Part shown: piece by piece, positions 1 to 11,874 of the stretch
How positions within the stretch are numbered: the first letter of the stretch is position 1
Layout: each line of letters begins with the position of its first letter
From: Ophiura sarsii
Taxonomy: Eukaryota > Echinodermata > Ophiuroidea > Amphilepidida > Ophiuridae
Length of the DNA: 64,000 nt
Assembly: GCA_035610835.1 (NCBI GenBank)
Contig: CM069442.1
Coordinates: forward strand, 32,255,798 to 32,319,797
Direction: 5' to 3'
The notes under the pieces: model-generated
What the model was told of the DNA's origin: nothing
Database searches by the model: none
What the model saw: only the letters and a program-made list of their open reading frames with translations
Made by a program: the position numbers and the translations under genes

Positions 1-464
1 AGGTAGCTCCTAGTACGCTCCTATCCCGCTTAGCACATTTTCACGGCGCTCTTATTATGACCCATTGTGTTTCTCACGTGCTCTCCTTACGCTTCCACTA
101 CGCTGTCAACGTTCATAATGCGTCCAGTCACTATTTGCATTACGAATACGTTCTCAATACGTTTGCACAACGTTCTCTGCGTGTTCGCGGAGAGTACAAA
201 GCGATTGCACGAAGGTTATTAGATTCAAATCATCCCCCAATAAACAATACCAAACACCTGTTAAACTTATGGATCCCAGTGATTGGACTCCATCCATGCA
301 TGTCTTCGTCTAAAGGATTATTTGAACTAATGACCCCCGGGCAATCGCCCTATAAAGAGAGCCTCCTGCCTGTTCAGTCTGTTTTCGGGGTTTGACAAGT
401 GAACAACATGCACGCAACGACATAGACACCATGGGAAGACTCAAAGGCAAGGCGCTTCAGCACC
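1..464. other. No gene recognised
   Basis: The longest open frame here is about 112 codons and shows no recognisable domain, biased composition or splice context. I see no repeat shared with the rest of the window before about 465. Confidence 0.4.
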
Positions 465-730
465 TAAGGGCATCGCTCTGAACAGAACGCTTAACCTACG
501 CGCTTGTTTGTTTTGTGTATGCAGAAAACAGGCGCAACCATGGAAATCCTATCATGATCCTCTCATGTCCCAGCCAGTTCCAACTGCGCCGCCGAGTGGT
601 TCTTGGAGACCTTAATGCGCTTGACTTGGCGTTTTGATCATATTCAGCGTAATGCAAGCGCCGGTCTGATCGCAGCAAAATGTGAAAGGGTTATTTGGTG
701 ACAGATGAAACAGAGTTAAGATGGAGAAAT
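465..730 (+). repeat. Dispersed repeat, copy 1
   Basis: This stretch matches 39340-39610 in the same orientation, from the block around AACGC, through CCCAGCCAGTTCC, to CAAGCGCCGGTCTGATCGCA. The central palindrome seen intact in the other copy is decayed here, around 505-530. No coding content is recognisable; it is probably a non-autonomous mobile element. Confidence 0.65.
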
Positions 731-1609
731 CTCAACCTTGAGATATTCCAAAAGGATCTGGCTAGTAAGATTGGACCTGAGGGATATACTTTTACATTTA
801 TATCCCTAAATATTTTTGGACCCAGTTTTGTTGGGACACAAGCTAAAAAGAAAATATTTTTAATTGGAGGTTGTATCGTTGCCAAATTACGTGATCAAGT
901 ACTCATTTAAATTGCCCGCCCTACACGGCAATAGTATTAATACGACATGATGTCAACTTACAATACCACATTATCTACCTGGGGTTGTTTGCATATACCG
1001 TAGGAATACAGCAACACTACCTAGGTTATGTGGTATCGAAATCTAAGCGACTAGTCATTGCACAGGACATTCCTATGTTCTAATTGTATGTATCGACGTC
1101 ACGTAGATCAATCATTATCTTAGCAATTGGTGATTGCGTGATATACCACATCACGCAATCAAGATGATTTTATGATCATGTCCTATAGTATACGTTCCAT
1201 ACACGAACACAAAAGGTTTCCGGTCAGATGCGTTCGGGTTAGATAATTCAAAATTAATAATCGGTATCAAAAACGATGAATTTCTTGTCCGTAATTTGAC
1301 ACCAAATTTGTAGAGGGTAACGCTTTCCCTCCCTTACTACTGACTACGAAAACAGCACATTCTTATAAATCTAATTATCAATAATAATATTACTGTACGG
1401 TGCTGTGTGATCTTTTCGATTATCCTTATTGTACCACAGGAAAACAGGTAGCCATTGGTGATTGCGTGATCTGTCAGAATCATGCAATATTAACCTTGAT
1501 CATATTCCCAGCCAACATCGATCGTGGGCCCACAGTGGGCCCTCATGGGACCCTTAATATTTTGGCCACTTTGACCTGTATACGAGCGGTAGTTTGTGTG
1601 CTATTTTAG
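731..1609. other. No gene recognised
   Basis: AT-rich sequence without a convincing frame. A small hairpin, GATTGCGTGAT with its complement, lies at 1131-1159. Part of the motif recurs at 1454-1465, suggesting an old repeat. Confidence 0.35.
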
Positions 1610-2124
1610 ATGTTTTATGCCATTATACTTTTCGTCTCCTTACTGCTGCAAGCGGCAAGCACAGGACCCCGAATAGTACACAATAATTACTTGTTTTACA
1701 ATTGCTATTGTTCGGGAAGAATCACACTATCGTGTGACCGGATAACCGGATAACCTGTGTTAGACTATGTACAATTTACATGCCATACTACATGTATACG
1801 ATGTCATGAATCCGTGTAATGAGCAATGAAGCGCTGTAAAAATTGCGCAATTTGAATTATAAATCTATTACTGTTTAAGTCGCCGAAATAATCGTGTTAT
1901 GACAGGTTTCAACAAACAAAGTGAAACTAAATTGCATCTGATTAAAACAGTAAAAGAATATTTATTTTGATCGATGCGTAAAGTTCATTTCTACACAGCA
2001 GGTGAATTCATGCAATCCGTTTGTAAGAGAAGGAAAACACCGTTTAAAGGGCACGTGCTGTATACCTTCATATGGTGTTCGCTATCACGGGAATGTGTAT
2101 AAAAAATAACAAAAAATTACAGTT
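1610..2124 (+). repeat. TREX duplicon 5' flank, copy A
   Basis: The 500 bases before the TREX-like exon recur before both broken TREX copies, at about 25640-26060 and 60806-61165. Shared landmarks are AAGCGGCAAGCACAGGA, AAGAATCA, ATGAATCCGTGTAATGAG and GTGCTGTAAA. The unit that was duplicated therefore included upstream DNA, perhaps the promoter. A TATAAAAAATAAC stretch at about 2098 could serve as a core promoter, but AATTACAG just before the first ATG could equally be a splice acceptor. Confidence 0.7.
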
Positions 2125-4464
2125 ATGAGTTCATTCAAATCATTCGTGTTTCTCACCATTGAATGCACCTGCGATACATGGAGTGATGACAACCTGATAA
2201 AAACAATCTGTCTCATCTCTGCGTCTAGCAGCACCATTGAAGGGAAACCAAGCAAGGCGTCATATCATGACAAACTGCTCCTGCAAGTCGATGACTTTGA
2301 AGACGGGGAGAAAGTAAGTGTATTCTAGCTAATTGTTCATCTTCTGCCAATCTGCCTAACGTTTCTGAAATAACTTACCCTCTTCTCTGCCTTACTTTCT
2401 AATGAGACATACTATAGTTTGATCAATTCCAAATTGGCGAAGCAGCCTTACGGCAGCGAATGAATACATGCGAGCGCGCCTATGAAGGCAACTAGCGCGC
2501 TGTGCATCATTTGCAGTTTTACCAAGACTAAGATAATTATCATTATATCTCGTCGGGTATATTACGTAGTGGCGAATGTTGAACAAAATACGAAAATGAG
2601 AGTTTTTGCGCATCATCATAAACAGTTTAGATTATTAAATTCGAATGAAAATAAATAAACGAACACTTCAAAATGTATATTATCCCATACCATAGATCCT
2701 TGAGAATTTCTTCTTGACAAAGTTATAACGTTCATTGGCGATTAATGTTATTACAAATTGACTGAGGTTGAGTTTTCTCTATACTTACGCATTATACAGC
2801 ATCCGTCGGTATGTAATACAACAGTCGGTGATTTTCGAATATCCGTCACAATGTTTATTACATAGTGACGGATGTTGAGTCGATAGCCAAGATTCGTCGC
2901 TTTGAACTGTCACTATCTCGTAAATTTCCTTTTATAGCAATATCAATAAATTGATGTCATTTTTCGTTTGATAAATTTAAGAATTCAATTTTTGATGAGA
3001 ACGAGTATTTGATATACCCGTCTTAAGAAATAATTAAATACTTCTATGTGAAGGCTTAGCATCCGTCACCGTCATTATGGACCAAAATCTTTGTTCTCAG
3101 CGTACTTCCAAAATAGTCAAATTTGTAATTAAGATTATTAATTATCTAGCTAATTGTGAGCTTCGAAAATTGTTAAATTCACAAATTTAATGTTCAGTAC
3201 CTTAAGGATTCACTTAATTTCGTAAATATGGTAAAATTTCAACATCCGTCACTATGTAATACATTCCTTAGTCTACATCTATACATGCAAGTAATTATGT
3301 TGATGCACACGGGGTGTCCTGTCGCTCTTGAGACAGTGACATGTCTTAGATTGGAAGTTATGTTTTAAAATATGTGGTGGTAACTACAGGATGAGTCAAA
3401 ATATTCAGGTCTCGATTTCATTGATTTAAAATTTAAAAAAAATTGGAAACAGATATTGATCAATTGAATATACATGCATATGAATGATGACTACGTAATA
3501 CGCGAATTATTGTTAACTTTAGCATAATTTTTATTTAGCTAGCTGAAGCGCCCTGGCGGTACATCGACAACGTATTCTTCATCTGGACCAGTGGTGAAAG
3601 CAGTCTTCTTACATTCATTGATCATTTCAGCTAATTTCACAGGACTATAAAGTTCACTTCTGATGGCTCACCAACAGGCACACTTTCTTGATGTTACCTT
3701 ACAGAAAGTTGACAATAGTATACTGACTACAGATCTCTTCACCAAGCTCACAGATACGCACCATGCATAGAGCTGCCACACTCTCCCTCTCCCTCCCTCT
3801 CAAATTTCATTCTCCATGTCACTCTCCCTAACCCCTCCTATCATTCGCCCTCCCTCTCGCTCTAACGATTTCCCCTGCTGATCACAAATATAATGATTTA
3901 CTCTTAACACATACGCCATACATTTAATTACAGGACACGTCCACGCTTGATGTGCTACCAAAGCACAGTCAAACACCAAACTCGAAGAAGTCTGGATTTG
4001 ACAGGAACGTTGGCCAACAGATTGCCCTTTTCCTTGAGCGTCAGGAGCCTCCAATCTGTCTGATATCCCATGGTGGATCAGGATGTGACTTCTACCTACT
4101 GTCACGTAATCTTGCTAGTGTTGGTGTTATCCTTCCAATTAATATAAGTATTCGGTGTGGTGATAGCCTAGTCGCCTTCCGCGATCTTCAACCAGTACTG
4201 CTCAACAAAGACGCTTATAGTATACCTCATCTGTATCGCGATGCTTTCGGCACAGCACCTGATGACGACAAACTTGGCGTAGAGGGCGACACAATTGCGT
4301 TAATGGACATTGTTATCAAGGGTGGTGCTGAGATAAGAAAATGGTTTGAACGCAATGCTGTTGACGAATTGTCGAAATTGATAGACACTTTTGCCACGCA
4401 ATGCTCTCCAAACCCGACGAGCAAAATAAACAAATTGTACGAAGGATACACTGATTGTCATTGA
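2125..4464 (+). CDS. TREX-like 3'-5' exonuclease (two exons)
   Basis: Exon 1 is 2125-2313 and exon 2 is 3934-4464. The donor AAA|GTAAGTG and the acceptor ATTACAG|GAC are both in phase 0. The joined protein is 239 residues, close to TREX2 in length. The DnaQ/DEDDh landmarks of TREX proteins are visible: ExoI as FLTIECT at 10-16, ExoII as SHGGSGCDFYLL with Asp115, a TREX-like SIPHLYRDAFG stretch, and ExoIII ending VEGDTIAL with Asp182. Family members degrade DNA 3' to 5' with two metal ions held by Asp, Glu, Asp, His and Asp. Two of these are replaced here: Thr11 stands where the ExoI Asp belongs (Glu13 is kept), and Leu177 where the ExoIII His belongs. Activity is therefore doubtful. The gene may be a degraded or repurposed paralogue. 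A further upstream exon cannot be excluded because AATTACAG precedes the ATG. Confidence 0.72.
2785..3265. repeat. Intronic repeat with ATCCGTCAC motif
   Basis: The motif ATCCGTCACNATGTAATA occurs several times inside the TREX intron (near 2801, 2842, 3060 and 3241), and once inverted at about 2857-2875, which makes a hairpin at 2840-2876. It looks like the ends of one or more small TIR elements. Boundaries are not resolved. Confidence 0.4.
3546..3770 (+). pseudogene. Penelope-like reverse transcriptase fragment
   Basis: Translation gives RYIDNVFFIWTSGE, followed by TIKFTSDGSPT and then, after one frameshift, FLDVTLQ and a piece ending TKLTDTH. The order Y-I-D-x-hydrophobic-F, IKFT, FLDV and TDTH is characteristic of Penelope-like elements. 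There is an in-frame stop and a frame change, and only the catalytic-region remnant remains. It sits in the intron of the TREX-like gene, sense to it, just before the acceptor. The second catalytic Asp of the usual YIDD is Asn here. Confidence 0.7.
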
Positions 4465-7400
4465 TTCGTTTAAGTTCACCGCAAATGTCGGGAATGACCT
4501 TTGAAATGGAAAGGTTCATCATACTGATTCAGTGTAAAGAACAATCACGTGCATGTATCAGATACGTCTGTATCATTTGTCAACACTTCTGGTAGTGATG
4601 ATCTTGACGTCACACGATGCTTTTTGCAGTCTTAGAGTTGCCGGTTGTTTTACCATCTGTGGATTTTTAACCAGATGATAACAGATCATCGAAAACTTGA
4701 GTGAGGCTGGATTGCCAATCGTGTCGATTCATCATGGATCGTCATCGTCCCTCCATCTTGTATACATGTCTAGCTACGTGCCAATGCCAACGACTTTTTT
4801 CCTCGTTTCATCCGATGACAGGATTCGAGTCCACAATCCGCCTTCAGTCTGTAATTATGGTTATGTTGTCCTGCTTCCTTAAATGAAAGGTGTGAGTGTT
4901 TTTTGAACGCGTACATGTATAGCCAGAACAACTATGACACTTTTCCGGATCTCCAAGGGTATGAAACCATGACTGCACAATTTTTAAACAATTGTCCAGT
5001 CCTAAAGACAAACGCGATCATCGTAGGTACATTTCTGACACGCGACTAAAGTGTTTGATTGTGACCAAAATATTATCGGATTCAATGACAATCTTCAGTG
5101 TATGTTTAAACGGGCTCAATGATAAACGAACTGTTATTTGGAATATTTCCATGAATACCACATTAGATCCTAATCATTCACTTATCATTTTCGTTTGATT
5201 TGGTCTGCTATTCTTCTTTTACCAGGCTGCTGAAGAAGCAGGCCTAGTATATATAAGTGACTCCAACAACAATGAACGTACAGTCTTAAATGGTGGGCAT
5301 GCCCTTCGTCCTTTGTAACATTTTGAGAGACATTGTGCAATCTTATAGAGGAAATGCGATTTTTTAAAGAAACACAATATTATTATGATGATCGTTGAAA
5401 GCGGTGCTATTGACTCATTATATTATACTAAACAGCTAAATACACGAATCAATCCACAAGAGACAATTCCTTCTGATTACATTTTATTTATGCATGTAGA
5501 AAATATCACAACAAATAAGTTAAACGTTGAATCGGTCTAACGTGTCGATATCTCACGGAGTTTAAAGGTAGATGTTCTGATTGCTGGCTCGATTTTCAAC
5601 TTGATGTTTTCTATTTTACATGAAAGGTCATCCTTAAAATTGTTACATTCCAAAGTTTGAGTTGCAAAACTCCAATGGTTCTTATTTTAGATGCACAAGG
5701 TCACACAAAATTTGCCCATTGAGTAGTACACAAACTTGCTGGTGTTTAACCACCTTTGGCAGTAATTCACCACATTTTAGCATATCATTTCTAAATGAAA
5801 CATTTCTGGCCCCTAAGATTATACAGATATAATGAGAAAAATATTGGAATTCTTCTGATATAAAAATATCTTGATGTGAAGAAAAAACACAGCCCAAACA
5901 AAGTGATCGGAACATACACCTTTAAGATGACCCGAATTTGAATACTTCATTCATAGCACGCATTGTCGTAAGTCACGCCCAGATCTTATTATCTGCGCTA
6001 CCGCAGCGCTTCGGATGTGCCAGCCTCGGTTCCATGCTTATCACTCACCCCCTGGCCCATTCACATAGGCTTGCCTCTTACAGCAGCTCTTCATTGTGCT
6101 AACTGGTGTCTAATATATGTAAACAGTACAGCAGACGTGGTCTCAGTTTACATAATTATACACATCCACTAGCCCGACCACACTTGGAACCTCTGTAATT
6201 GAGACCTACAGCGTTTCATAAGAAGCTGTAGGAAAATTGGTGAGCCAATCCACAGACCTTTTCTCTAGGGTTTGTGGCCAATCAAAACCCAGCATGCAAC
6301 TTGGCCTCTATAGTAAGGGACAAACCATTTTATTTGTAGGGGTACATAATTTGCTGATGATGGTTATATTAACTGTTATCAGGTTGTCTTATGACATCTA
6401 TTACATATGGTTAAACATTGATTTCATTATCAAAGGTTCACTAGATGACGAAATTTTCATTCGGACACTTGCAATAAAAGAAATATTTACATGTAATACG
6501 GTATGATTTTGTCACCACCCATGGAATAATTGAAGTAAGTCTAGTGCCACCCCACGGTGAGGACCCTCACTCCAATTCCAGAATTCTAGAACTGTCCCTA
6601 CTCTACTTTCTAAATGCAACAAAAATTTTAAAAACCTTGTTAGAAAAACATTTGCATCTCATTATTTATTTCCTTACCATCAAGAACAATTCCTTTCGCT
6701 ACCAAATAAACTTTGTTTCTTTCAATGACGGAGATGTGTTCAATTTGCCTTCAAGTGCCTTCAAGTGTATCCGTTATATAGATCCAATGGACTGCAGATA
6801 TTAAAAGGTGTCTCAAAACCACAAAAAGAAAAAGAAAAAAAGATATGTTCAATTTTGTAAAGCAGTCGGAAAACCACTTGAGCTAATTTTTACTGAAAAT
6901 TACTGTGATAATTAACATTGTAGAAGAGTGTAATAAAGTGATTGTACATGTATGCAAATTATTTTCATTGAATAGTATAAATGTTCTTGAATAGATGATT
7001 GAGACGAAATAAGGTAACATTTATGTCTTGTTGACATGTTACGTAAATGGTTGGCCGATCAGTGCGCGCTTGTCTCCTAAACCTGGGTGCGCGAGTCTTG
7101 TCCTAGAATGTATGTTGTACAGACTATAACAAAAAAAAATTATACAATTGCAATTTAACCCAATATTGAAAATCATGCAATGTCAAAATCGTTTACACTC
7201 TGTGATAAGTGATGTATTGACTACCAAAGATCTATGGTTGGTCGATTTAATTCCGTTTGCTTAAAAATTATGCACAATCTACTAAAAGTCGTCTAGAAAT
7301 CGGTTGGGCCACTTTCAGTATAACCTTGGAATAAGTTGAATTCTACTTGTTCCAAGGCATAACATACAATATTGTCTGTAGAGATTAAAATAGTTAGTGA

Positions 7401-7494
7401 ACAACATAATTGTTTTCCAGATAGTTTTATTTCATAAATTATTAAAAATATATCAATAAATTGTAATTATCTTGATCACTTTCGTTCGCATTCA
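4465..7494. other. 3 kb with no gene recognised
   Basis: Several frames of 60-90 codons are open, but none shows a domain, and base composition is uniformly AT-rich. A hairpin CCTTGGAA...TTCCAAGG lies at 7324-7357. The first few hundred bases may hold the 3' UTR of the TREX-like gene. Confidence 0.4.
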
Positions 7495-7806
7495 TTAATA
7501 AAATAGCTCATGATTCCTCCTGACATGGTATGCCATCCTGAAACCACCGGCCATAGACGAGATATGGAGCCAGTGGTTCAACGGGTATCTTCCATGTGCT
7601 AACAACTCGGGTACCCCCATATTGTTGACAATATCAAGGTGGCGTTGAACATTTGGTTGGTGAGGAATCAAAGTCCAATCACCAAAGATTCCTGCCCATT
7701 GCTCAAACAAGCAATTCCTGTCTGTTTGTGGGCGGTCATAAGCGAACTCTAGAGGAGGGTCAGGGTGATTCCTGTGCGCATATCTATACCGCGTAATCAT
7801 ACCCAT
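7495..7806 (-). CDS. Possible exon or ORF fragment, unknown
   Basis: A 103-residue open frame rich in Trp, His and Pro (for example GIFGDWTLIP and NHWLHISSMAGG) looks more protein-like than nearby frames. I do not recognise it. It abuts the LINE fragment on the other strand and may be a piece of a mobile element or an isolated exon. No signal peptide, membrane segment or splice sites were defined. Confidence 0.25.
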   Translation of the reverse strand: MGMITRYRYAHRNHPDPPLEFAYDRPQTDRNCLFEQWAGIFGDWTLIPHQPNVQRHLDIVNNMGVPELLAHGRYPLNHWLHISSMAGGFRMAYHVRRNHELFY

Positions 7807-9120
7807 AGACTAATTAGCAAGGCAGCTGCATGGAGAGCTTGTGGCAAACTTAGTCAGCTATGGAAGGCTAAATCATTATCCAGAAAGCTCAAAGAAAGAC
7901 TGTTCATAGCTACAGTAGAATCCGTCCTCCTTTCAGGGTGTGTGTTAAGGATTTGTTTGTGTGTAGCAAAACTGCTATGCAATTATTTTTTTGTATTTTG
8001 CATAGCAGTTTTGTTTTACTTTTTTTAATTCCAATTGCTGACGATCCGTTAAATCTATTTTCAATTAGGTCGAAGTGGGTGAGCTTTGGTACAATTTTAA
8101 ACATTTGCGATTTCCGAGTAATTTGTTTTCTAGAATAGGAAGAAGACTGATGAAATCAAATATTTACAATATATATTTAAGATAATTTCACTAATTAGCT
8201 GTGGCTGACCATTTCAGAAGCAAATAATAATTAAAACCATTCATTATTTACTATACGATTACTCGCCCCTCTCTCTCACCCCTATATTGGACAATCATGG
8301 TCAGACCCGGGTCGAAAGTCAAGGTCGAAGTTACGGCATAATTAATTGCGTACATGTTCTTCTGAGCTGTACATGTAATGGGAATTCCCGTATGTATCGT
8401 ACACTGTTACAAAATGTAAATGTATGATGTAATTTGTAAACAATCAGTCTGTAACATGTCATGTGCCAAGTAAACTCGACGAATGAAGTGAGTTTATCAA
8501 TTTAAATGTATCCAAATACGGAATACTATACGTGATTAAATGGCGTGAAATAGACCATTTACATCACTAATAATTAGTTAGTTAAAATCAATCGGAATTT
8601 CGGTAGGAAATAATAGTGTCCCGAGTCAAAAATGTTGTGTAGCAAGTTTGCTATGCATGTACAAATGTGCGTCGCAGTTATGCTTGATTGTGGCGCAATG
8701 CGATACCGGTTAACACACACCCTGCCTCCTTTATGGATGTGAGGCATGGACAGTCACCCAAAGCTTGGTAAACAACTGGATGGATGCTACACTAGGATGC
8801 TAAGATCTGTGTTCAACATCAACTGGAGTCAGCATGTGACAAATAAGGACCTGTATGGGGACATGCCAAAAGTCTCGGACAAGATCAGAGAACGCAGAGC
8901 AAGATTTGCTGGACACTGCTTCAGAGGGTCCAAGGAGCTTGTACACAAACTTATACATTGGATCCCAAAGCACGGAGCAAGAAAGCGTGGTAGACCAGCC
9001 CTGACCTACAATGACATACTCAAACGTGATACAGGACTGCAGGTGGAAGAAATCAAGACAGCTATGTTGGATAGGAAGATTTGGAGAGGCATTGTGGTTC
9101 GGAAAAATCATCCGCCCTAA
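7807..9120 (+). pseudogene. RTE-like LINE RT C-terminal fragment, split
   Basis: The coding sequence runs 7807-7933 and resumes at 8733-9120. The first part ends KERLFIATVESVLL. The second continues DGCYTRMLRSVFNINW, then KVSDKIRERRARFAGHC, GRPALTYNDILKRDTGL and DRKIWR. This is the conserved tail that follows the RT domain in RTE-type non-LTR retrotransposons; the clade is judged by eye. A MITE interrupts it exactly between the two parts. The frame is otherwise open to the end, so this copy was young when hit. Related tails occur at 30397-30603 (-) and, more distantly, at about 27.6-28.5 kb (-). Confidence 0.75.
7934..8724. mobile_element. hAT-like MITE with 8-bp TSD
   Basis: The element has perfect 15-bp terminal inverted repeats CAGGGTGTGTGTTAA (7934-7948 and 8710-8724). 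It is flanked by the perfect direct repeat CCTCCTTT (7926-7933 and 8725-8732). An 8-bp target duplication with CAGGG-type ends is typical of hAT elements. It is 791 bp with no transposase frame, so it is non-autonomous. An inner pair, GCAAAACTGCTATGCA and its complement, forms a hairpin at 7965-8013, and a related sequence recurs near 8640. Removing it restores the LINE reading frame. Confidence 0.9.
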
Positions 9121-9221
9121 GTCAAGTCAAGTAAGTCAACTAGTGTTTTTCATATTTTCTCACACTGCGTTTTTAGTATAAAAATGACATCAATTGCACG
9201 CGCGATTAAATTTTCATTTAG

Positions 9222-10812
9222 TCCTTTTAATACTAGTCTCGCGGGTGCCAAGTTCATGCAATAAACATCATGTTACAAGGGACTGCGAATTGGGGATGGT
9301 GTTTATAAATACCAGATTTACGATAGCGTACGAAATCAGGAATATAAGAACGGTCCGTTTGGCCATTTAAATTGCTCAAAAAGTTGTTTTAAAAAAATAA
9401 TAGAAAATAAAAAAATAAGACAGTCGGCACCAAGGTACACGGTCGGTCGGACGTGGACAAACAAACATTTTTTTTGCCTTAGGGAGGGTTGTGATCATAA
9501 TAATAAATCAACCTGGTTTGGGTGTGTGAAGGAGGGTAAAACCACGGGATATGTTTTAGGATAGGGTTAAGAGTTAAGTAGCCACAGGAAATGGTTAGGA
9601 GGGTTATGATTATGAATCCACCGTTTGGTGTAGTTGCAGTGAGGGCGGTTGTAGGGGGTTTATGTGGTTTTATAAGTACCGAGGGTTAACTTGTTGCGGT
9701 TTGAGAGGTATGGGTTAATAAAGTAGCCACGGTTAATGGTTTAGGAGGGATATGGTTATAAATCAACCTGATTGGGGGGAGGGGGTTGTAGGGGGTTTAT
9801 GTGGTTTTAAAAGTACCGAGGGTTAACTTGTTGCGGTTTGAGAGGTAGGGGTTAATAAAGTAGCCACGGTTAATGGTTGGGGGGTTTATAATACCTTTAG
9901 GACGATCAACCTGGTTTTGGGTGGGGGCGGCGGTTGTAGGGGGTTTATGTGGTTTTAAAAGTACCGAGGGTTAACTTGTTGCGGTTTGAGAGGTAGGGGT
10001 TAATAAAGTAGCCACGGTTAATGGTTTAGGAGGGATATGGTTCTAAATCAACCTGATTGGGGGGAGGGGGTTGTAGGGGGTTTATAATGCCTTTAGGAGG
10101 GATATGGTTATAAATCAACCTGTTTTGGGGGGGGGGGGGCGGGGGGGGGGGGGTTAGGGGTTTATAATGCCTTTAGGATGGATATGGATTTAAATCAACC
10201 TGGTTTTTTTTGGGGGGGGGTAGTAGGGGGTTTATGTGGTTTCAGAGGTAGGTAATGTGGTATCCATCTTGCGGGCGGGAAATGGGTTAGGGAGGGTTGT
10301 GATTATGATAATATATCAACCTGGTTGTTGGGGTGTGCAGGAGGGTAAAACCACGGGATATGTTTTAGGATAGGGTTAAGAGTTAAGTAGCCACGGGAAA
10401 TGGTTAGGAGGGTTATGATTATGAATCCACCGTTTGGTGTAGTTGCAGTGGGGGGCGGTTGTAGGGGGTTTATGTGGTTTTATAAGTACCGATGGTTAAC
10501 TTGATGCGGTTTAAGAGGTAGGGGTTAATAAAGTAGCTACGGTTAATGGTTTAGGAGGGATATGGTTATAAATCAACCCTTTTTTGGGGGGGGTTGTAGG
10601 GGGTTTATAATGCCTTTAGGAGGGATATGGTTATAAATCAACCTGGTTTTCTTTGGGGGTTAGGGGGTTTATGATGCCTTTAGGATGGATATGGATTTAA
10701 ATCAACCTAGGTTTTTTGGGGGAGGTTGTAGGGGATTTATGTGGTTTCAGAGGTAGGTAATGTGGCATAACCATCTAGCGGGGACCCGAGCGTAGCAAGG
10801 GTACGCCGCTAG
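9222..10812 (+). mobile_element. Helitron-like element with G-rich minisatellite
   Basis: The right end reads CTAGCGGGGACCC...CCGCTAG followed by T, the same layout as the better-defined Helitron ends at 30706 and 43116: a subterminal CTAGCGGG, a GC stem and terminal CTAG before T. The left end is uncertain; I tentatively place it at a TC near 9222, before ACTAGTCTCGCGGGTG. Most of the body is a degenerate G-rich tandem array. No coding frame is recognised. Confidence 0.45.
9470..10765 (+). repeat. G-rich degenerate minisatellite
   Basis: Blocks such as GTAGGGGGTTTATGTGGTTT, GGTTAATAAAGTAGCCACGG and AGGAGGGATATGGTTATAAA recur in varying combinations, with G runs up to about 12 at 10127-10151. 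The unit is compound and length-variable. The strand is strongly G over C, so quadruplex formation is possible. Confidence 0.8.
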
Positions 10813-11874
10813 TATTAATAATTCGAACAACCATAACAAACAACAGTTTAAAATAGAAAGGAACAATTATATAGCAGACAATAGATTGAGAGCTAGTTGG
10901 GAGGGGAAGTGGGGGCTTCATGCCCCCTCCTCTGTCCCCATGTCACCCTCTAGTGCCACCACTGTTAGCTATGATAATTCTGCTTCGATAAGGCAGTGTC
11001 GCTGGATTCCTAGTGAATATGACAAACCATCCCCATCATTAGATAGATTATGTAACATCGTCACGTTATCCATGTCGGATTGACGTGAAAGGCGCGTAAC
11101 AAATGAATTTCTGGTCACCGTAATATTGGCAAAGATACAGCTTCCAATTTTTCCTGGGTCAAAATCATTTTCTTCTTCTTTTTTAATAACCTTTGGTGGT
11201 AAATATTACAGAATATAGATCCAATAAAGTAATCCTGGATTATCAGAGGTCAAATCGGTTCTTTATTCCCTGAGACTCTTCATAGTCAAAATGTGATTTA
11301 AACCCAGGAGTTTGACACAGTAAAATGGACAGGTATGCAAGAAATAAGTTATCTAAAATTGAAATAAACAATGAAACATTCCGTATTTGTCAGAATTTGT
11401 GTTTCAAATTTAATGATGAATACATGTTATCACTTCTGTAATATTTTGGATGCCTTCTGTTGCAATAATAATTCCGTAAATAGCTTGATAAATGTGTTAG
11501 TTTAATTTCACGATTAATTAAAAATTAATTAATTAAATTTTGTATTAATTTTGTATTTTATTAATGGCGCTCCCTATTGACAAATGTGAGGTAAATCTCC
11601 ATGTGAAACATTCAAACGTTAATGTGATATTCTTAGGGGGAAACCATATACACAGGTGTTAAGCTATAATGGCAGAACTGAAAATAATTAAATATTTCAA
11701 AACACATAATTGAGTTAATTATAATATGATTTGATTAATTCTATGACAATTTACTGTACACATACCGTATTATTATAAGTAATAATATACATGTACATGC
11801 AATTCCAGTTTGCCACAATGTAGGCCTACACCAAAACATAATAAAAATGCAGAAAAAAAGGAATGATTACGCTT
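10813..11874. other. No gene; TIR-element remnant at start
   Basis: The first 50 bases (AACAACCATAACAAACAACAG and onward) match the right arm of the TIR element at 28466-28948, so the Helitron-like element adjoins or entered such a repeat. The rest is AT-rich without a recognised frame. Confidence 0.45.

Noticed and set aside
57..395. 112-codon open frame at the window start
   Set aside because: No domain, no homologue recognised, no splice or promoter context.
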